Of a stretch of 64,000 nt of DNA, positions 31,781 through 42,621 are shown piece after piece. The notes under the pieces were generated by a model. That model saw nothing but the letters and a program-made list of their open reading frames with translations, did not search any database and was not told the DNA's origin. This stretch comes from Saitoella complicata NRRL Y-17804 (taxonomy: Eukaryota > Ascomycota > Saitoellomycetes > Saitoellales > Saitoellaceae). Where the stretch lies: contig NW_017567008.1 in assembly GCF_001661265.1 (NCBI RefSeq), positions 102,163-166,162 of the forward strand. The letters are read 5' to 3'. Positions within the stretch are counted from its first letter, which is position 1; every line of letters begins with the position of its first letter. Position numbers and translations under genes: made by a program.

Positions 31781-33771
31781 TCATTGTCCCGTCGTGAAGA
31801 ACCACGGCTTTTGTCCTTCTCGATACGCCATGGCAGGCAGCTGAGCAGGGACAGGTATCACCGTCTGTCTTGCCCACAAAACGGTGGTGCCGGCCTGAGC
31901 ATCGCGTAGCTTCTCTTCTTCGGGTGTAGGCAGCACAACTCCACACTCCCAATTCCAATTCTTCAACTTCAAACCCTTCTGAGCCCTATCCATGGTGACA
32001 TCACCCCTACTCATTGATTTGGTCAGCCACTGTCAGATGGTGGGAAGATACACGTACCATGCCGAGGAACTCAGGTTGTGTGAGCCGACATACACCCAGC
32101 CTGCATTCCCACGAACAGGTACCGAGAACCTCGCGTATATGTGCTACACCACAGCATTTAGTCCGTCGTTCGATCATACCCTGATCAGAGAAGTACCTTA
32201 TTGTGCATCAAACACCCATCTCTCACGCTCCGGCAGTCCCGCATGAGCTTGCGGGGGAAGTCGGGCTTTGCCCAAAACGTAGGATGTAAGCATATAGTTC
32301 CGCCAGAATTTGGCCCACCCCGTGATTTGGCAACTGTATCCGATGTCGGGAAGAGAACACGGAAGCTCCGCTCGATCTCGGCCATCTCGGGGGCGCTTTC
32401 AGTGTCGCCTTCCTCTTCGTCTTCCTCATCCGTGGTCTCTTCTTGAGCCCGTTTAGTGCCGGAGATTGTGCCTTTTGCATTTTTGTTTCGGGAATTGCAC
32501 TCCCACATACGATTCAGCCGTTTCCCTTGCATGGAGCCCATGAGGTAACCCAGAAACTTCGCATTCAGCGAACCTAAAGACGATGTGATATAGTCGACAT
32601 CAACCTTCTGAACCCCGCCACCAATCTCCCGTACAGCAGTGCCGAGCGCTGGAAATCCGGAATTGTACACGTCCCGGCCAAGGTGATCACCCGCAATGGA
32701 ACCGACGAAGTGCGCCGTAGCATTGCCGAAGTCGTACTCGTCCAAACGGGATAGTGATGTTTCGGGTATGCCTTGCTTACGACAGAAATGAGTCAGATGC
32801 GTCAGGAACTTCGGTTGAGCACTTTCTGCCCCAGGTCCTGTGCGTTTCGGGAAGTCCTGGATAAACGTCGAGTTCTCCATGATGCCCGTCTCACCCCAGT
32901 CATACGGAACCAAGTTGGCTGTTGGCACGACCACGCGAACATGCGTTGGATGAAAGAGGATCTGTAGCTTCGAATGCATCAACCTTGCCTTGTCCAGATT
33001 TGGGAACACCACCTCCGTGTTCGGGATCATCCGCATCTGCCGTCGAATATGATCCTGTATTTCCGGAGATTTCGCATGTTGTACGAGAACCAAACTCGTC
33101 TGTGGTATTTTGAGCTTCGTGAGGACCCATATTACGTCCCATTGAAAGGCAGAGAGGATAGCGTGCTGAAGGGTGTCTTTCTGAAGGACCTCCTCGATTT
33201 TGATATGTTGAGGCGTATGTGGATAGTTGTAGACCCAGGTGAGCTTGACAGTAGGATCCAGAAATTGAATGCCGCTATTGGTAGGAGCTGCAACATGTGC
33301 CGGGGTTGTACTGGTCTTGGGCCTTTTTCTCTCACCGTCCTCGATCGTTTCGGGATCCAAAGGACGTTTTGTACTGCTGCCAGATGTTCTCAAAGTCGCT
33401 GGTGCTTGTCGTGGTTTGTTACTACCATATCCCAAGTCCGTGGTAACCCGGTGTGTACTTTCGCCGTCTAGTTTGTCCTGCCTCCTCCTCTGTCGCTCAA
33501 GCCTCTCTCCTTCCATCGCTGCCCTGTCAAGTCTCGCCAAGCCCGGATCTCTCTTCGACATGACCTTCTGCACTGTAACCTCCACAGGCTCTCCTACCGG
33601 ACTGACTTTCTTGACATCACTCGTCGGAGCGGCCGTATCCCGATCAACCACAGCTTGCAACTGAGGAGCAGGATCCTGCTCTTGCAGTGACATTGCGATA
33701 GCCCGTTTCATGTCTTCATCTTCGCTGTCACTGTCACTGATGAGGATAGGACGGGAGCTTTCGCCGGCCAT
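31781..33771 (-). CDS. TDP1: Tyrosyl-DNA phosphodiesterase 1
   Basis: Hydrolyses 3'-phosphotyrosyl bonds left by trapped topoisomerase I. Three exons (32197-33771, 32058-32143, 31781-32006; introns 53 and 51 nt) give 628 aa. The two HKD half-sites are intact: MHSKLQILFHPTHVRVVVPT (H266, K268) and MHNK (H523, K525), the latter completed by the spliced exon HIYARFSVPVRG and VGSHNLSSSAWG. The N-terminus is disordered and holds a canonical ubiquitin-interacting motif, EDEDMKRAIAMSLQE (about 17-31). An R/K-rich stretch follows. The gene is convergent with DNMT5, about 150 bp apart. Confidence 0.95.
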
Positions 33772-33926
33772 TGGATAAGGGTTGTTGACGTCCTGGAATC
33801 AACGTTACGGGGGGCTCCCGCATGACGTCGTAGCCATGGTGAGAAAAATCTGGCGCTCCATCGAAAGAAACGACACCCGGTTGATGAGCTGCTGCTACAT
33901 TGCATGGGTATTATTATCTAACCCTC

Positions 33927-35572
33927 TTACTTCCCGACACAAAACTGCCCAAACACAACCCCCAACACCTCCTCCACATCAACCCTCCCACAAATCTTTC
34001 CCAGCGCATCAGCCGCATACCTCACCTCCTCCGCCCCCAACACGATATCCGCACCTTCCCCTCTCGTCTCGGCCTCTTCCCGAAGTTTCATGAAATTGTC
34101 GAGGTGGGAGATACATTCAGCGACGAGGGTGCGGTGACGTTCGTTCGTGCCGACGACGTCGGTTGTGCCGATGTCTGTCATGGATTTGAGGGTTTGGATG
34201 AGGCCGGAGGTGAACTCGTCGATGCCTGTTCCTGTTTTGTCTTTGAGGGTGGAGAAGAAAATGCGCTCCGTTCCGATTCCTGTGGCCTTTGCGTATTCTT
34301 TTCTCAACTCTTCCATACTGCTCCCACTCCCAGTCCCCTGCAGGTCAATCTTATTCAACAGAAGAATGGTCGGTCGTGAGTTGCCTGTTCGTATGGGGAG
34401 GTGTTGGAGGATTTCGTCCGCGATGTGGACGGTGCCGTGCTGGTGGGTTGTTGTTAGATCGAGGACGCAGACACCCAAGTCACCGCTCGAAACCCTCTCT
34501 CGTGCGCGCTTGACACCCTCCATTTCGACTTCGCCCACGTCCTCGCCTTCCCTGATTCCAGCCGTGTCGCCGACAATAACAGGGTATCCGCCGATATCAA
34601 TCGTAGACTCAATGATATCCCTCGTCGTACCAGCGTGAGGAGATACAATCGAAACAGACCGTGACGCAAGCCTATTCAACAAACTACTCTTCCCTGCATT
34701 CGGCGGCCCAAAAATCGTCAAATGGACTCCATTCCTCAACAACTCCCCCCTAACACTCCTCTCCAAATGCCTTTCCAGCTCCCCCCGTAACTCCACCACC
34801 TTCTCGACAACTTGCTCGTAAATCCCATCCTCGATCCCTTCGTCTTCGCCGAAATCGATGATGGCTTCGAGGAGGGCACGGGAGTGGAGGAGGGATGTGC
34901 GCCAGGTGTCGTAGAGGTCTTTTAGGGCGCCGCCGGCTTGGCGGAGGGCGGAGCGAAGTTGGGTGGTGGTTTCGGCGTTGATTAGGTCTGCTAGTCCTTC
35001 TGCCTCGGTCAAGTCCAGTCGACCGTTATCGAACGCCCTACGCGCAAACTCGCCTGCCTCTGCGTATCGTACGTTCAACGGCTTTGTGTTCTCCCCATCA
35101 GCGGCCGAGGAGGAGGAGAGGTTGTGTGATGATCCAATGGCTTCCAGCACAGCACGCACGACGGCGTTCCCGCCGTGGGTGTGTAGTTCGATGATATCCT
35201 CACCCGTGAAGGAGGCCGGACTGGGGAAGTATAGGACGAGGGCTTTGTCGAGGAGGTCCCGAGTTCTGGGGTGGAAGAGGCCGCGGAGGGCGCCGTAGCG
35301 GGCTTTTGGGAAGAGTGAAGGTTTGAAAAGGAGATTTCGCAGCACCTGGAACGATGTCGATAAGCTATCTGACAGTGAAAGGGTGGGAATATATGGGGAC
35401 GTACCTGTGAAGAGCCAGACCCAGATATCCGAATGATGGCAACACCCGCTTTCCCAGGCGCCGTCGAGAGTGCGTAAATCGTCGGTTTGTCAACTGAACT
35501 CTGGAAGCATCTCAATCCTAACGGAGGTCGATCACATCGTATAGGCCGTCGAAAGGCGAGGGAGCGGAACAT
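33927..35572 (-). CDS. MSS1: Mitochondrial tRNA modification GTPase Mss1 (MnmE/GTPBP3)
   Basis: With Mto1 it installs the 5-carboxymethylaminomethyl-type group on U34 of mitochondrial tRNAs. Two exons (35405-35572 and 33927-35345, intron 59 nt) give 528 aa. Residues 1-30 are an arginine-rich presequence. The TrmE N-domain reads YALSTAPGKAGVAIIRISG. The G domain has G1 GPPNAGKSS (about 269-277), DTAG and NKID. The C-terminus ends FGQFCVGK, matching the catalytic C(I/V/L)GK end of MnmE. Its partner gene MTO1 lies about 8 kb away. It starts 145 bp from FMP32, divergently. Confidence 0.96.
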
Positions 35573-35717
35573 CGCAGGGTGTATCTATTTTTAGACTCTT
35601 GGGGTTTGGGTAGGTGCAGCCCTGCATTACCGGTAGGTCATCGTGCGCTGAGGCAGGGCTGCGAAGTTGCCCCGGGAGACCAGCGGACAACAACACAAAC
35701 AACTCCCTCGGCATACA

Positions 35718-36537
35718 ATGATCCCAAGATCAGCATTCAGATTCACGTCCTCATGCCGTATCCCTTCAGCCAGAATACTGCCTTCCATGGCCGTGCACCC
35801 GGGGTGGAAGGGAACGCAGACACGCTCCGTACATCATTTTGATACGTTGAAGTTCGTGAAGAAGATGGAGGCGGAGGGGTTCACTCAACAGCAGAGTGAG
35901 CAGGTCATGGTTGCCATGGGTGATGTGATTGACGAGAGGTTTGTCAGTTGCCGACTTGCGCATGTAACACGTACTGATTAGGGTGATTGACAGTATGCGG
36001 AATTTCACGCGGTTGATGGTTACGAAGGAGGATCAAGAAGCGGTATTACACGGACAAAGAGGACTGGGAGGTGATTGGTATGCTGATGAATGTCCATGAC
36101 AGAACATCTTCACCCAAAAAGTCGACTTAGCTCAACTCCGCTCCGAACTACAAACAATCGAAAAAAACGACGCCAGCATAGCCCGTGATGCTCTCGAACG
36201 CCTAACCGCCGAAATCGAAACCCATAGACAAAAACTCCGCGAGGAAATCACAAAAACACAAGCTGGCGTTCGTCTTGATCTCAACCTCGAGAAGGGCCGG
36301 ATTAGGGATGAGGGTAGTGTGCATGAGTTGAAGATTAAGGAGACGGATACGAGGATTGATCATGAGATTGCGAATATGAAGACGAAGATGCAGGGGATCA
36401 AGTTTCAGGTGTTGCAGTGGGTTATTGGTATTGTTACCGGTGCGGGGGCGTTGGTGTTGGGTAGGTTTCGCTTGATACTACAGGTGTTTTACGGAGTGCT
36501 AACAGAGGGAATAGCGTACATTCGTTTATATTCATAG
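35718..36537 (+). CDS. FMP32: Mitochondrial DUF1640 protein (Fmp32/MCU-regulator-like)
   Basis: CCDC90/MCUR1-family inner-membrane coiled-coil protein; yeast Fmp32 is linked to cytochrome oxidase and proline metabolism, the animal homolog to calcium uptake. Four exons (35718-35938, 35982-36042, 36103-36460, 36515-36537; introns 43, 60 and 54 nt) give 220 aa. A presequence is followed by HHFDTLKFVKKMEAEGFTQQ, VTKEDQEANIFTQKVDLAQL, a long coiled coil, the signature VRLDLNLEKGRIRDE, and a C-terminal membrane span. The last exon encodes only AYIRLYS and restores the family end; the first intron, at 43 nt, is the shortest in the window. Confidence 0.92.
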
Positions 36538-37013
36538 GGATTCGGTTTGCCGTCTTCGCGTTTGGAAGAGGTGCAGCTGGCTGGTGTTTGAGGTCTTGGC
36601 GGGCTGTGGGCCATTCGCAAGGCAGAAAGACATGTATGAGTAGAGACAGCAAACAGACAGAATGGAAGGCATTACGATACACAAAATCATCGTTGACATT
36701 ATCTTATACCTTTCCAAATTTCATGGTATAGCCAATCACATGGTCGCCGATAAGGTTTATCTGCAGTTGCCCTGGCGAAAATCGCCTAAACACAAAAAAT
36801 CGGCTGTAGGCGGCAAAGTGAAGGAAAGCACGAGAAAGTCGGACGATCAAGAAGAAAGTCGCAAGAGTCAAGGAGATTCCCTCTCGACTCCAATTGTATT
36901 CCGCTCTCGTCCTTCGAAGTTTTCTCGCAGTCAGGTAGACGTACAACCGCTCTACACCTATACCCTACCCACCGCCTTCGTCTTCTTATCGTCCTCGAAC
37001 GACATAACCAACC
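36538..37013. other. Intergenic FMP32-MAK16
   Basis: 476 bp holding the FMP32 3' end and the MAK16 promoter and leader. No supported gene; the open frame starting at 36662 is in a different frame from MAK16 and shows no motif. Confidence 0.5.
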
Positions 37014-37979
37014 ATGCAATCCGACGAAATTATCTGGCAGGTAATCAACCAAGAGTTCTGCTCCTACAAACTCAAAACCAACACCCTCAACTTCTGCCGC
37101 AACGAATACAACGCAACCGGCCTCTGTAACCGCCAATCCTGCCCTCTCGCAAACTCCCGCTATGCAACGATCAGGGAACACAATGGTGTCATCTACCTCT
37201 ACATGAAAACCATCGAACGCGCCCACACCCCCGCAAAAATGTGGGAAAGGATCAAGTTGAGCAAGAATTATGTCAAAGCATTGCAGCAGATCGACGAGAG
37301 GTTGATTTATTGGCCGAATCATATGTTGCATAGGTGTAAGCAGCGCTTGACAAAGTTGACGCAGTACCTTATCAAGGCACGACGGTTGGCGTTGAAGCCC
37401 CAGCCAAAGTTGATTGGGATTAAGCCGAAGACGGAGAGGAGAGAGGAAGCGCGTGAGCGTAAAGCACTTCAGGCTGCGCGCTTGGAGAAGGCGATTGAGA
37501 AGGAGTTGATTGAGAGGTTGAAGAGTGGGGCGTATGGTGAGCAGCCCCTTAATGTCAATGAGGAGGTATGGCGTAAAGTCCTCGAAGCACGTGAGAAAGC
37601 AGGTGATGCGGAGGAGGATATCGAGGAGGAAGATGAGGAGGAGTTGGAGGAGGAGGATGAGCTTGAGGTGGAGTATGTGTCTGGTGATGATGAGGTTTCG
37701 GATTTGGAGGATTGGTTTAATGAACAGGAGGCTGAGGAGCTGGATCGTGAAGCTGTGGATTACTTTGATGGCGAGAATCAGTATTCTAGCGAGGAGGAGG
37801 ACGAGGAGGATGAGGAAGATGATGAGGAGGATGTTACGGAGGCCAAGAAGGTCGCTGGAAAGAAGAGGAAGGCTGAGGAGGCGAAGAAGCAGCAGAAGAA
37901 GAAGCGTGGACCTAGGGTTGAGGTTGAGTATGAGACCGAGGAGGCTGCTCCTGAGCGTGTTGCGCAGACCGCGTGGTAA
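37014..37979 (+). CDS. MAK16: 60S ribosome biogenesis factor Mak16
   Basis: Nucleolar protein of early pre-60S particles, working with Rpf1 and Nsa1. A single exon of 321 aa. The start [20 protein letters not shown] and the block [20 protein letters not shown] with LANSRYATI are highly conserved and contain an essential cysteine cluster. A basic helical middle carries [20 protein letters not shown]. The C-terminal third is a long acidic run ([14 protein letters not shown]) followed by a lysine-rich nuclear localisation-like end. The acidic codon repeats create a long spurious leucine-rich frame on the other strand. Confidence 0.97.
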   Translation: MQSDEIIWQVINQEFCSYKLKTNTLNFCRNEYNATGLCNRQSCPLANSRYATIREHNGVIYLYMKTIERAHTPAKMWERIKLSKNYVKALQQIDERLIYWPNHMLHRCKQRLTKLTQYLIKARRLALKPQPKLIGIKPKTERREEARERKALQAARLEKAIEKELIERLKSGAYGEQPLNVNEEVWRKVLEAREKAGDAEEDIEEEDEEELEEEDELEVEYVSGDDEVSDLEDWFNEQEAEELDREAVDYFDGENQYSSEEEDEEDEEDDEEDVTEAKKVAGKKRKAEEAKKQQKKKRGPRVEVEYETEEAAPERVAQTAW

Positions 37980-38420
37980 ACCGCATCGTGGCAGTTGAAG
38001 GGGAAAGTGAACGAGAGTGTATAGCATAATTTTGCATACTTTATCATTGGGCAGCGCATCTTGCTTCATTGGCTGGCGTTTCGGTTGGGAATATCAAAAT
38101 CCGTTATTGCTACTATCTATACTCTGCAGGTGTCCACTTTGTTTCGTTTTGTCGTAGCCACCTGTTCAAAGTGTCTGCTGGATCTTGGTGTTTTTGAAGG
38201 TCGAGTTACTTCCCAAGGACCACGTGCTCCAGATTTCTCAAACTCCGTCACGACGACAACCGCGATACGGAAAAAACCATATCGCAAGAACAACGACGAC
38301 GTCCTACATCTGATTCAGACCAATCCTCCTATCTGGCAGCAAATAACGTCCAAGTCCCTCCTGTCAGCAACGCCGACAACAAGCAACCTCTTATCCCTCC
38401 ACAGCTCTAATCAATACACC
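37980..38420. other. Intergenic MAK16-BMT2
   Basis: 441 bp. The BMT2 frame is open upstream of its ATG from a TTG at 38061, but this part shows no conservation that I recognise and lacks an ATG until 38421, so I read it as leader and promoter. Confidence 0.45.
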
Positions 38421-39416
38421 ATGCCTCCATCGCGACGGAAGAAGACCCACTCAAAGCCGATCACAGCGACAGCTCAAAGGCCGATCTCAAAGAAATCACA
38501 AATGACAGCAACCGTGATCAGGACCTACCACACCCTCCTCAAACGCCACGCTCAAGCTGAACAAGAAGGTGACTTCACCCTCGCAGCCTCCCTTCAGCAG
38601 GAAATGGACGCACTAGGTGGTCTGGACGCTTACCAAAAATCGTCTCTGCTTGGACAAGATAAAGGCCGCGGTGGTGATTCGAGTCGCGTACTGTGCGAGT
38701 GGTTACAAGAACTTGGGTGGGGGAAGGGCGAGGGGAAGAGGCAGGGGAAGGTGTTGGAGGTTGGTGCGCTGAGTACGAAGAATCAGATCTCGAAGTGTGG
38801 GTATTTGGATGTGACGAGGATCGATTTGCAGAGTCAGGAAGAGGGGATTTTGCAGCAGGACTTTATGGAGAGATCGGCGGCGAGGACTGATGAAGAGGTT
38901 GGTGTCGCTGAGCACGTTTCTGTGTGATATGCTAACGGATGGCCGGCAGAGATTTGATATCCTCTCATTATCACTGGTATTGAATTTCGTCCCGACTCCA
39001 GCTGGTCGGGGAGAGATGTTGCACCATATCCGCAATTTCCTGTTTCCGGCATCACATTATACTTCCTCAAACAAAGAATCGCAAATAGAAGAAGGAGGGC
39101 TTCTTTTCCTTGTTCTTCCAGCGCCATGTGTCGAGAATTCGCGATATTTGACCGAGGAGCGTTTAGAGGACATCATGCGATCGTTGGGATACGTGTTGGT
39201 GAAGCAACGTACAGCGAAGAAGGTTGCATACTGGTAAGTGAGCCTTGTGTACGAACCTCTTCCTAGAGCGTGACAGCTGATGGGACACGTAGGCTCTGGC
39301 GGATGGTCACTGAAGGCAAGGAATGGGGACGACATGGGAGTAAGGCTGTAAGCTGGAAGAAGGAGGAAATGAGAAGCGGCGGGTCGCGAAACAATTTCGC
39401 AGTTGTCCTCGAGTAG
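38421..39416 (+). CDS. BMT2: 25S rRNA adenine N1-methyltransferase Bmt2
   Basis: SAM-dependent enzyme that makes m1A in helix 65 of the large-subunit rRNA in yeast. Three exons (38421-38897, 38950-39233, 39293-39416; introns 52 and 59 nt) give 294 aa. Residues 1-30 are basic (MPPSRRKKTHSK). The SAM-binding part reads GKVLEVGALSTKNQISKCG, then YLDVTRIDLQSQEEGILQQD. After splicing it continues RFDILSLSLVLNFVPTPAGR, and ends with a family tail containing KKVAYW. Intron 1 uses the unusual donor GTTGGT but has GCTAAC and a clean acceptor. A 5S gene begins 138 bp after the stop. Confidence 0.92.
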
Positions 39417-39554
39417 GCAGTGGAAAGGACTTATGGGGACATACGGGATTTGGCGTTCGTTTAATATTGGAAGCAGCGCAAGTAAGCTCAAGAACCTCTA
39501 CGCCATTCAACTCATGGCCGCTGAGATCAGATTCTAAAAAAGCGTTCTACTGCC

Positions 39555-39673
39555 AGATACGGCCATACCATGATGAAAGCACAGGATCCCGTCCGATCTC
39601 CTAAGTTAAGCATCATAGGGCCCAGTCAGTACTAGCGTGGGAGACCAGCTGGGAATACTCGGGTGCTGTATCT
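39555..39673 (+). rRNA. 5S ribosomal RNA, copy 3
   Basis: Identical to copy 1 over 119 nt. The 29 bases upstream (39526-39554) are also identical to those before copy 1, while sequence further out and downstream differs. TTTTT follows the gene. Confidence 0.97.
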
Positions 39674-40084
39674 TTTTGGCTTTTTTGCTGCAACAGCTGC
39701 TGCTGCTGTCTCGCTCACGATGTCAGCTGCAGTCTTGTTGAAGTTCTGTCGTCTGTCACGGAAACACCGTAACTTCCTGTTCCCACGCTCGCCGGTGACG
39801 AAATCATTCCGTTCGCACGATTGGGTTCCATGGACGCCACCACTACTTTCGTATCTCACAATCCGCCTGTAGAATGTTGCCCTTCCTACGTTCATGTGGA
39901 TTGGCCCTACCAGGCATGCCGTAGGATCGGTGAATGGCAGTGTGAGGCATTTCAGCACCGTGGATTGGAGACTGTGGCACGAGGAAAGGATTGGGAAAGC
40001 TCGTAGCTCGTCTGTTATCGTTACCATTTGAGTCTTTGCCTGAGGTATCTTGAGTATCTATATCCCAAAAGCAATGCCCTGTGC
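39674..40084. other. Intergenic 5S-TDA3
   Basis: 411 bp between the 5S gene and the TDA3 stop. It begins with a short CTG-rich tract (about 39686-39712). Open frames on both strands lack motifs. I see no gene. Confidence 0.5.
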
Positions 40085-41188
40085 TCAAAGCACCTCGCTA
40101 GGATCCAACATTCCAACATCACAGCTCTTCGCCTCGCCATCCAAGATCATCTCCGACAACACCTTCCCCGTCCCCGCCGACAAACTAATACCCCAACAAC
40201 TATGTCCCGCAGCCACCCACACCCCTTTCCTGCCCGGCACAGCCCCAACCATGGGTCCACCCATGCCGCGCTCCATGACGGGGAGGTAACATGCTTGACA
40301 CGCGAGAACTTCTCCCTCTTTGAGGCGCGATGACAGCTCACCAGCTTGTTTTACGAGGTCGTCGCAGCGGGATTGAATCACTTCGACCTTGTCGGCCGTC
40401 TCAGGGATGGAGGTGAGGTGATCGCCTTCACCACAGACGTAAACTTCATCGGGTCGGGCGTAGAGTTCTGGGGCGACGGTCTTACCCGAGGAAAGCGTCA
40501 TAGAGGTAAATAGTGCGTGTGCGCTGACAGGTTTCTTTGGGCGGATAGTGATACTGTGGGCGCGGGTTGCGCTGATCGGTGCTTCTTTGAGGATCTTTGG
40601 CGTCCATGGACCCGCGGTGACAATAGTTTGTGTGCTGTCGAGGGTTTTCTCTTCATTGGTGTCCTTTGAGACGTATGTCACACTACCATCCTTGACATCC
40701 GTGACCTTGCCCATAATGAGCTCAACCCCCTTCTCCCGCGCCAGTCTCATCATCTCATTCGTAAATTTGTATGGATGGACCTGTGCTGTCGTCTCCTCCG
40801 TCCCCAACAAACTCGCCTTCTCCAATCCCTTCTCGTTGACCCAATCGAGACCCGGCGGTAGATTCGCGGTTCGTCGGGGTTTAAAGCTGGTAGATATACT
40901 CATTGTCGTAAGCGCTCTGTAACCCCACTTCTCGAATCCGCCATGTTCGTCCGCGAGCTGTTTGTGCAGGTTGTAGGACAATTCACCAAGATTCGCCGTA
41001 GAAGGGCCATGCCAATCGAGCGCCAATAAACCTCCAGCCTTTCCCGATGCTCCCGCAGCAACTTCAGTCGCCTCGATCACCCTAATCTTGTACTTCGACA
41101 GATCGTATTTCGGGTGGCGAGTAAGGTAGTACGCCGTCGTCGCACCGATCACTCCGGCGCCAATGATAGTGATGTTCTCGGTAGACAT
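40085..41188 (-). CDS. TDA3: FAD-dependent oxidoreductase, Tda3-like (DAO superfamily)
   Basis: D-amino-acid-oxidase-fold flavoprotein. Yeast Tda3 is a putative oxidoreductase implicated in endosomal trafficking; the substrate is not known. A single exon of 367 aa. The N-terminal dinucleotide-binding motif is clear (ITIIGAGVIGATTAYYLTRH), followed by the second FAD contact EATEVAAGASGKAGG. Near the C-terminus GVWVAAGHSCWGISLSAGTG is the conserved FAD-pyrophosphate loop. No targeting signal or membrane span is evident. Confidence 0.85.
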   Translation of the reverse strand: MSTENITIIGAGVIGATTAYYLTRHPKYDLSKYKIRVIEATEVAAGASGKAGGLLALDWHGPSTANLGELSYNLHKQLADEHGGFEKWGYRALTTMSISTSFKPRRTANLPPGLDWVNEKGLEKASLLGTEETTAQVHPYKFTNEMMRLAREKGVELIMGKVTDVKDGSVTYVSKDTNEEKTLDSTQTIVTAGPWTPKILKEAPISATRAHSITIRPKKPVSAHALFTSMTLSSGKTVAPELYARPDEVYVCGEGDHLTSIPETADKVEVIQSRCDDLVKQAGELSSRLKEGEVLACQACYLPVMERGMGGPMVGAVPGRKGVWVAAGHSCWGISLSAGTGKVLSEMILDGEAKSCDVGMLDPSEVL

Positions 41189-41529
41189 TGTAATTGATCT
41201 ATGGGCAAGTGAGCGAGCGAGGATGCTTGCCAGTTTAACGGATCAATGGCGGCAATGGGATGGTCGTGCGTACAAGTTTTAGGATATGTATTGCTGGGGC
41301 CGCCTACCGGTATCGCGGGTGCGCAGGGGTGGTGCGGGCTGACGTGTGGTCGTGGGAACAGGAAGATGGGTGGGTGCGGAAGTAGAGCATCCGAGCACCA
41401 CCTGCAAACGTATCAATAGGTGGGAGGTTTCATTTGAATCTTGTGAACTAGCAATAGTACTACTCAAAATAGTTAAACTGCTTTTGCTACAAGAACAACA
41501 AAACGCAGGGATCAGGTCAGCAAAACCAA
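41189..41529. promoter_or_regulatory. TDA3 upstream region, to 5S copy 4
   Basis: 341 bp holding the TDA3 promoter. No gene. T-runs read on the minus strand at 41522-41530 end the 5S transcript. Confidence 0.45.
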
Positions 41530-41648
41530 AGATACAGCACCCGAGTATTCCCAGCTGGTCTCCCACGCTAGTACTGACTGGGCCCTATGATGCTTAACTT
41601 AGGAGATCGGACGGGATCCTGTGCTTTCATCATGGTATGGCCGTATCT
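41530..41648 (-). rRNA. 5S ribosomal RNA, copy 4
   Basis: Identical to the other copies over 119 nt. A TTTATAAA-like box lies about 22-30 bases upstream of the RNA start (plus strand near 41669-41677). Same orientation as copy 5, which starts 852 bp to the right; repeat copy Y lies between them. Confidence 0.97.
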
Positions 41649-41688
41649 GGCAATTTGCTTTTTTGAGGTTTATAAAGCACGAATCAGT

Positions 41689-42381
41689 AAGTTTGAGTAC
41701 ATCAACGGGTGAAGAATGCAAAGGGACCCCACGAGAGTTGTGAACCAAGTCATCTAAGATAATTGGCGAGTGGCAACATTGATGAGCTCGGATCAGGCAC
41801 CCGCGAATCCCACGGCAGTGCCCATACCGGCGGCGGGATCGAAAAGGGATACGTCATGGTATCCTCGAGCTCGAGCAACGAAGGGAGGTGAGTTTCTGTC
41901 AAGCGAGAGCTTCGTGGATGCTCGTTTCAAAACGGCCCGAAAGGGACCTTTGGACGGGATGGGCAACCGAGTTTGAAAGACAAGCCCGGGCGATTGAACG
42001 CGGAAGCAAATGCGTGGAAACATTGCCGTACCGCACGCAGTTGCAACAGGCCTGAGCAAGCTGCACGAGCGACGCCAAAGACGAAGAGTAACTGGCAATG
42101 TTACAAAGGACAATTTGGCGTTCAAGGTGCGTGTGGCAGGACAGTCTATCGCAGCAGCAAAAACGTGCCAAGCATGACCGAATCTTTACAGGCAAGTACG
42201 AAGGATGCTAACCTGCGAATTACCCAGCTCGTACGGTGACGTGAGCGTGAGAACATCAAGTGCTAACGCTCACGTGATAAGAAAGTCTTGGTCTAAAACC
42301 GCACAAGAGTTGTGGCAGCGGTTGCAGCGTGAAGGCTCCGAAGAGGACTTGCTAATTAGATCCTTCGTGAGGAAAACAAAA
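41689..42381. repeat. Unclassified dispersed repeat, copy Y, between two 5S genes
   Basis: 693 bp, the longer partner of 14022-14594. It carries three blocks missing from copy X: about 85 bp near 41843-41930, about 27 bp near 42252-42278, which contains an inverted repeat with the flank (ACGTGAGCG..CGCTCACGT), and 9 bp near 42320. It ends flush with the 3' end of 5S copy 5. By hand count about 26 substitutions separate the copies over about 565 aligned positions. No coding potential is recognised. Confidence 0.8.
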
Positions 42382-42500
42382 AGATACAGCACCCGAGTAT
42401 TCCCAGCTGGTCTCCCACGCTAGTACTGACTGGGCCCTATGATGCTTAACTTAGGAGATCGGACGGGATCCTGTGCTTTCATCATGGTATGGCCGTATCT
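42382..42500 (-). rRNA. 5S ribosomal RNA, copy 5
   Basis: Identical to the other copies over 119 nt. TTTTTG follows in the transcribed direction, then repeat copy Y. A TTATATAAC box lies about 25-32 bases upstream of the RNA start (plus strand near 42523-42531). Confidence 0.97.
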
Positions 42501-42621
42501 GACATTTTCGCAAACTTATGTTATATAACCAGTGCGCTATGAACCGGTGTCGTTGCACTATGCTATGAAGATCAAACTCCTACCAAAACCGTGGGTATCC
42601 AAACATATCAACCCAAACCCC

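Noticed and set aside
36786-38069. 427-codon leucine-rich frame on the minus strand
   Set aside because: It is the antisense of MAK16 and its acidic repeats, which read as leucine on the other strand; MAK16 is certain.
14022-42381. RIP (repeat-induced point mutation) as the cause of differences between repeat copies
   Set aside because: Differences are not biased to CpA; CpG changes dominate the transitions and both copies remain GC-balanced.
41530-42500. 5S-bearing terminal repeats of a Cassandra-type TRIM element
   Set aside because: Similarity of the two ends is limited to the 119-nt 5S gene itself; the flanking sequences do not match, and copy X has a 5S gene on one side only.
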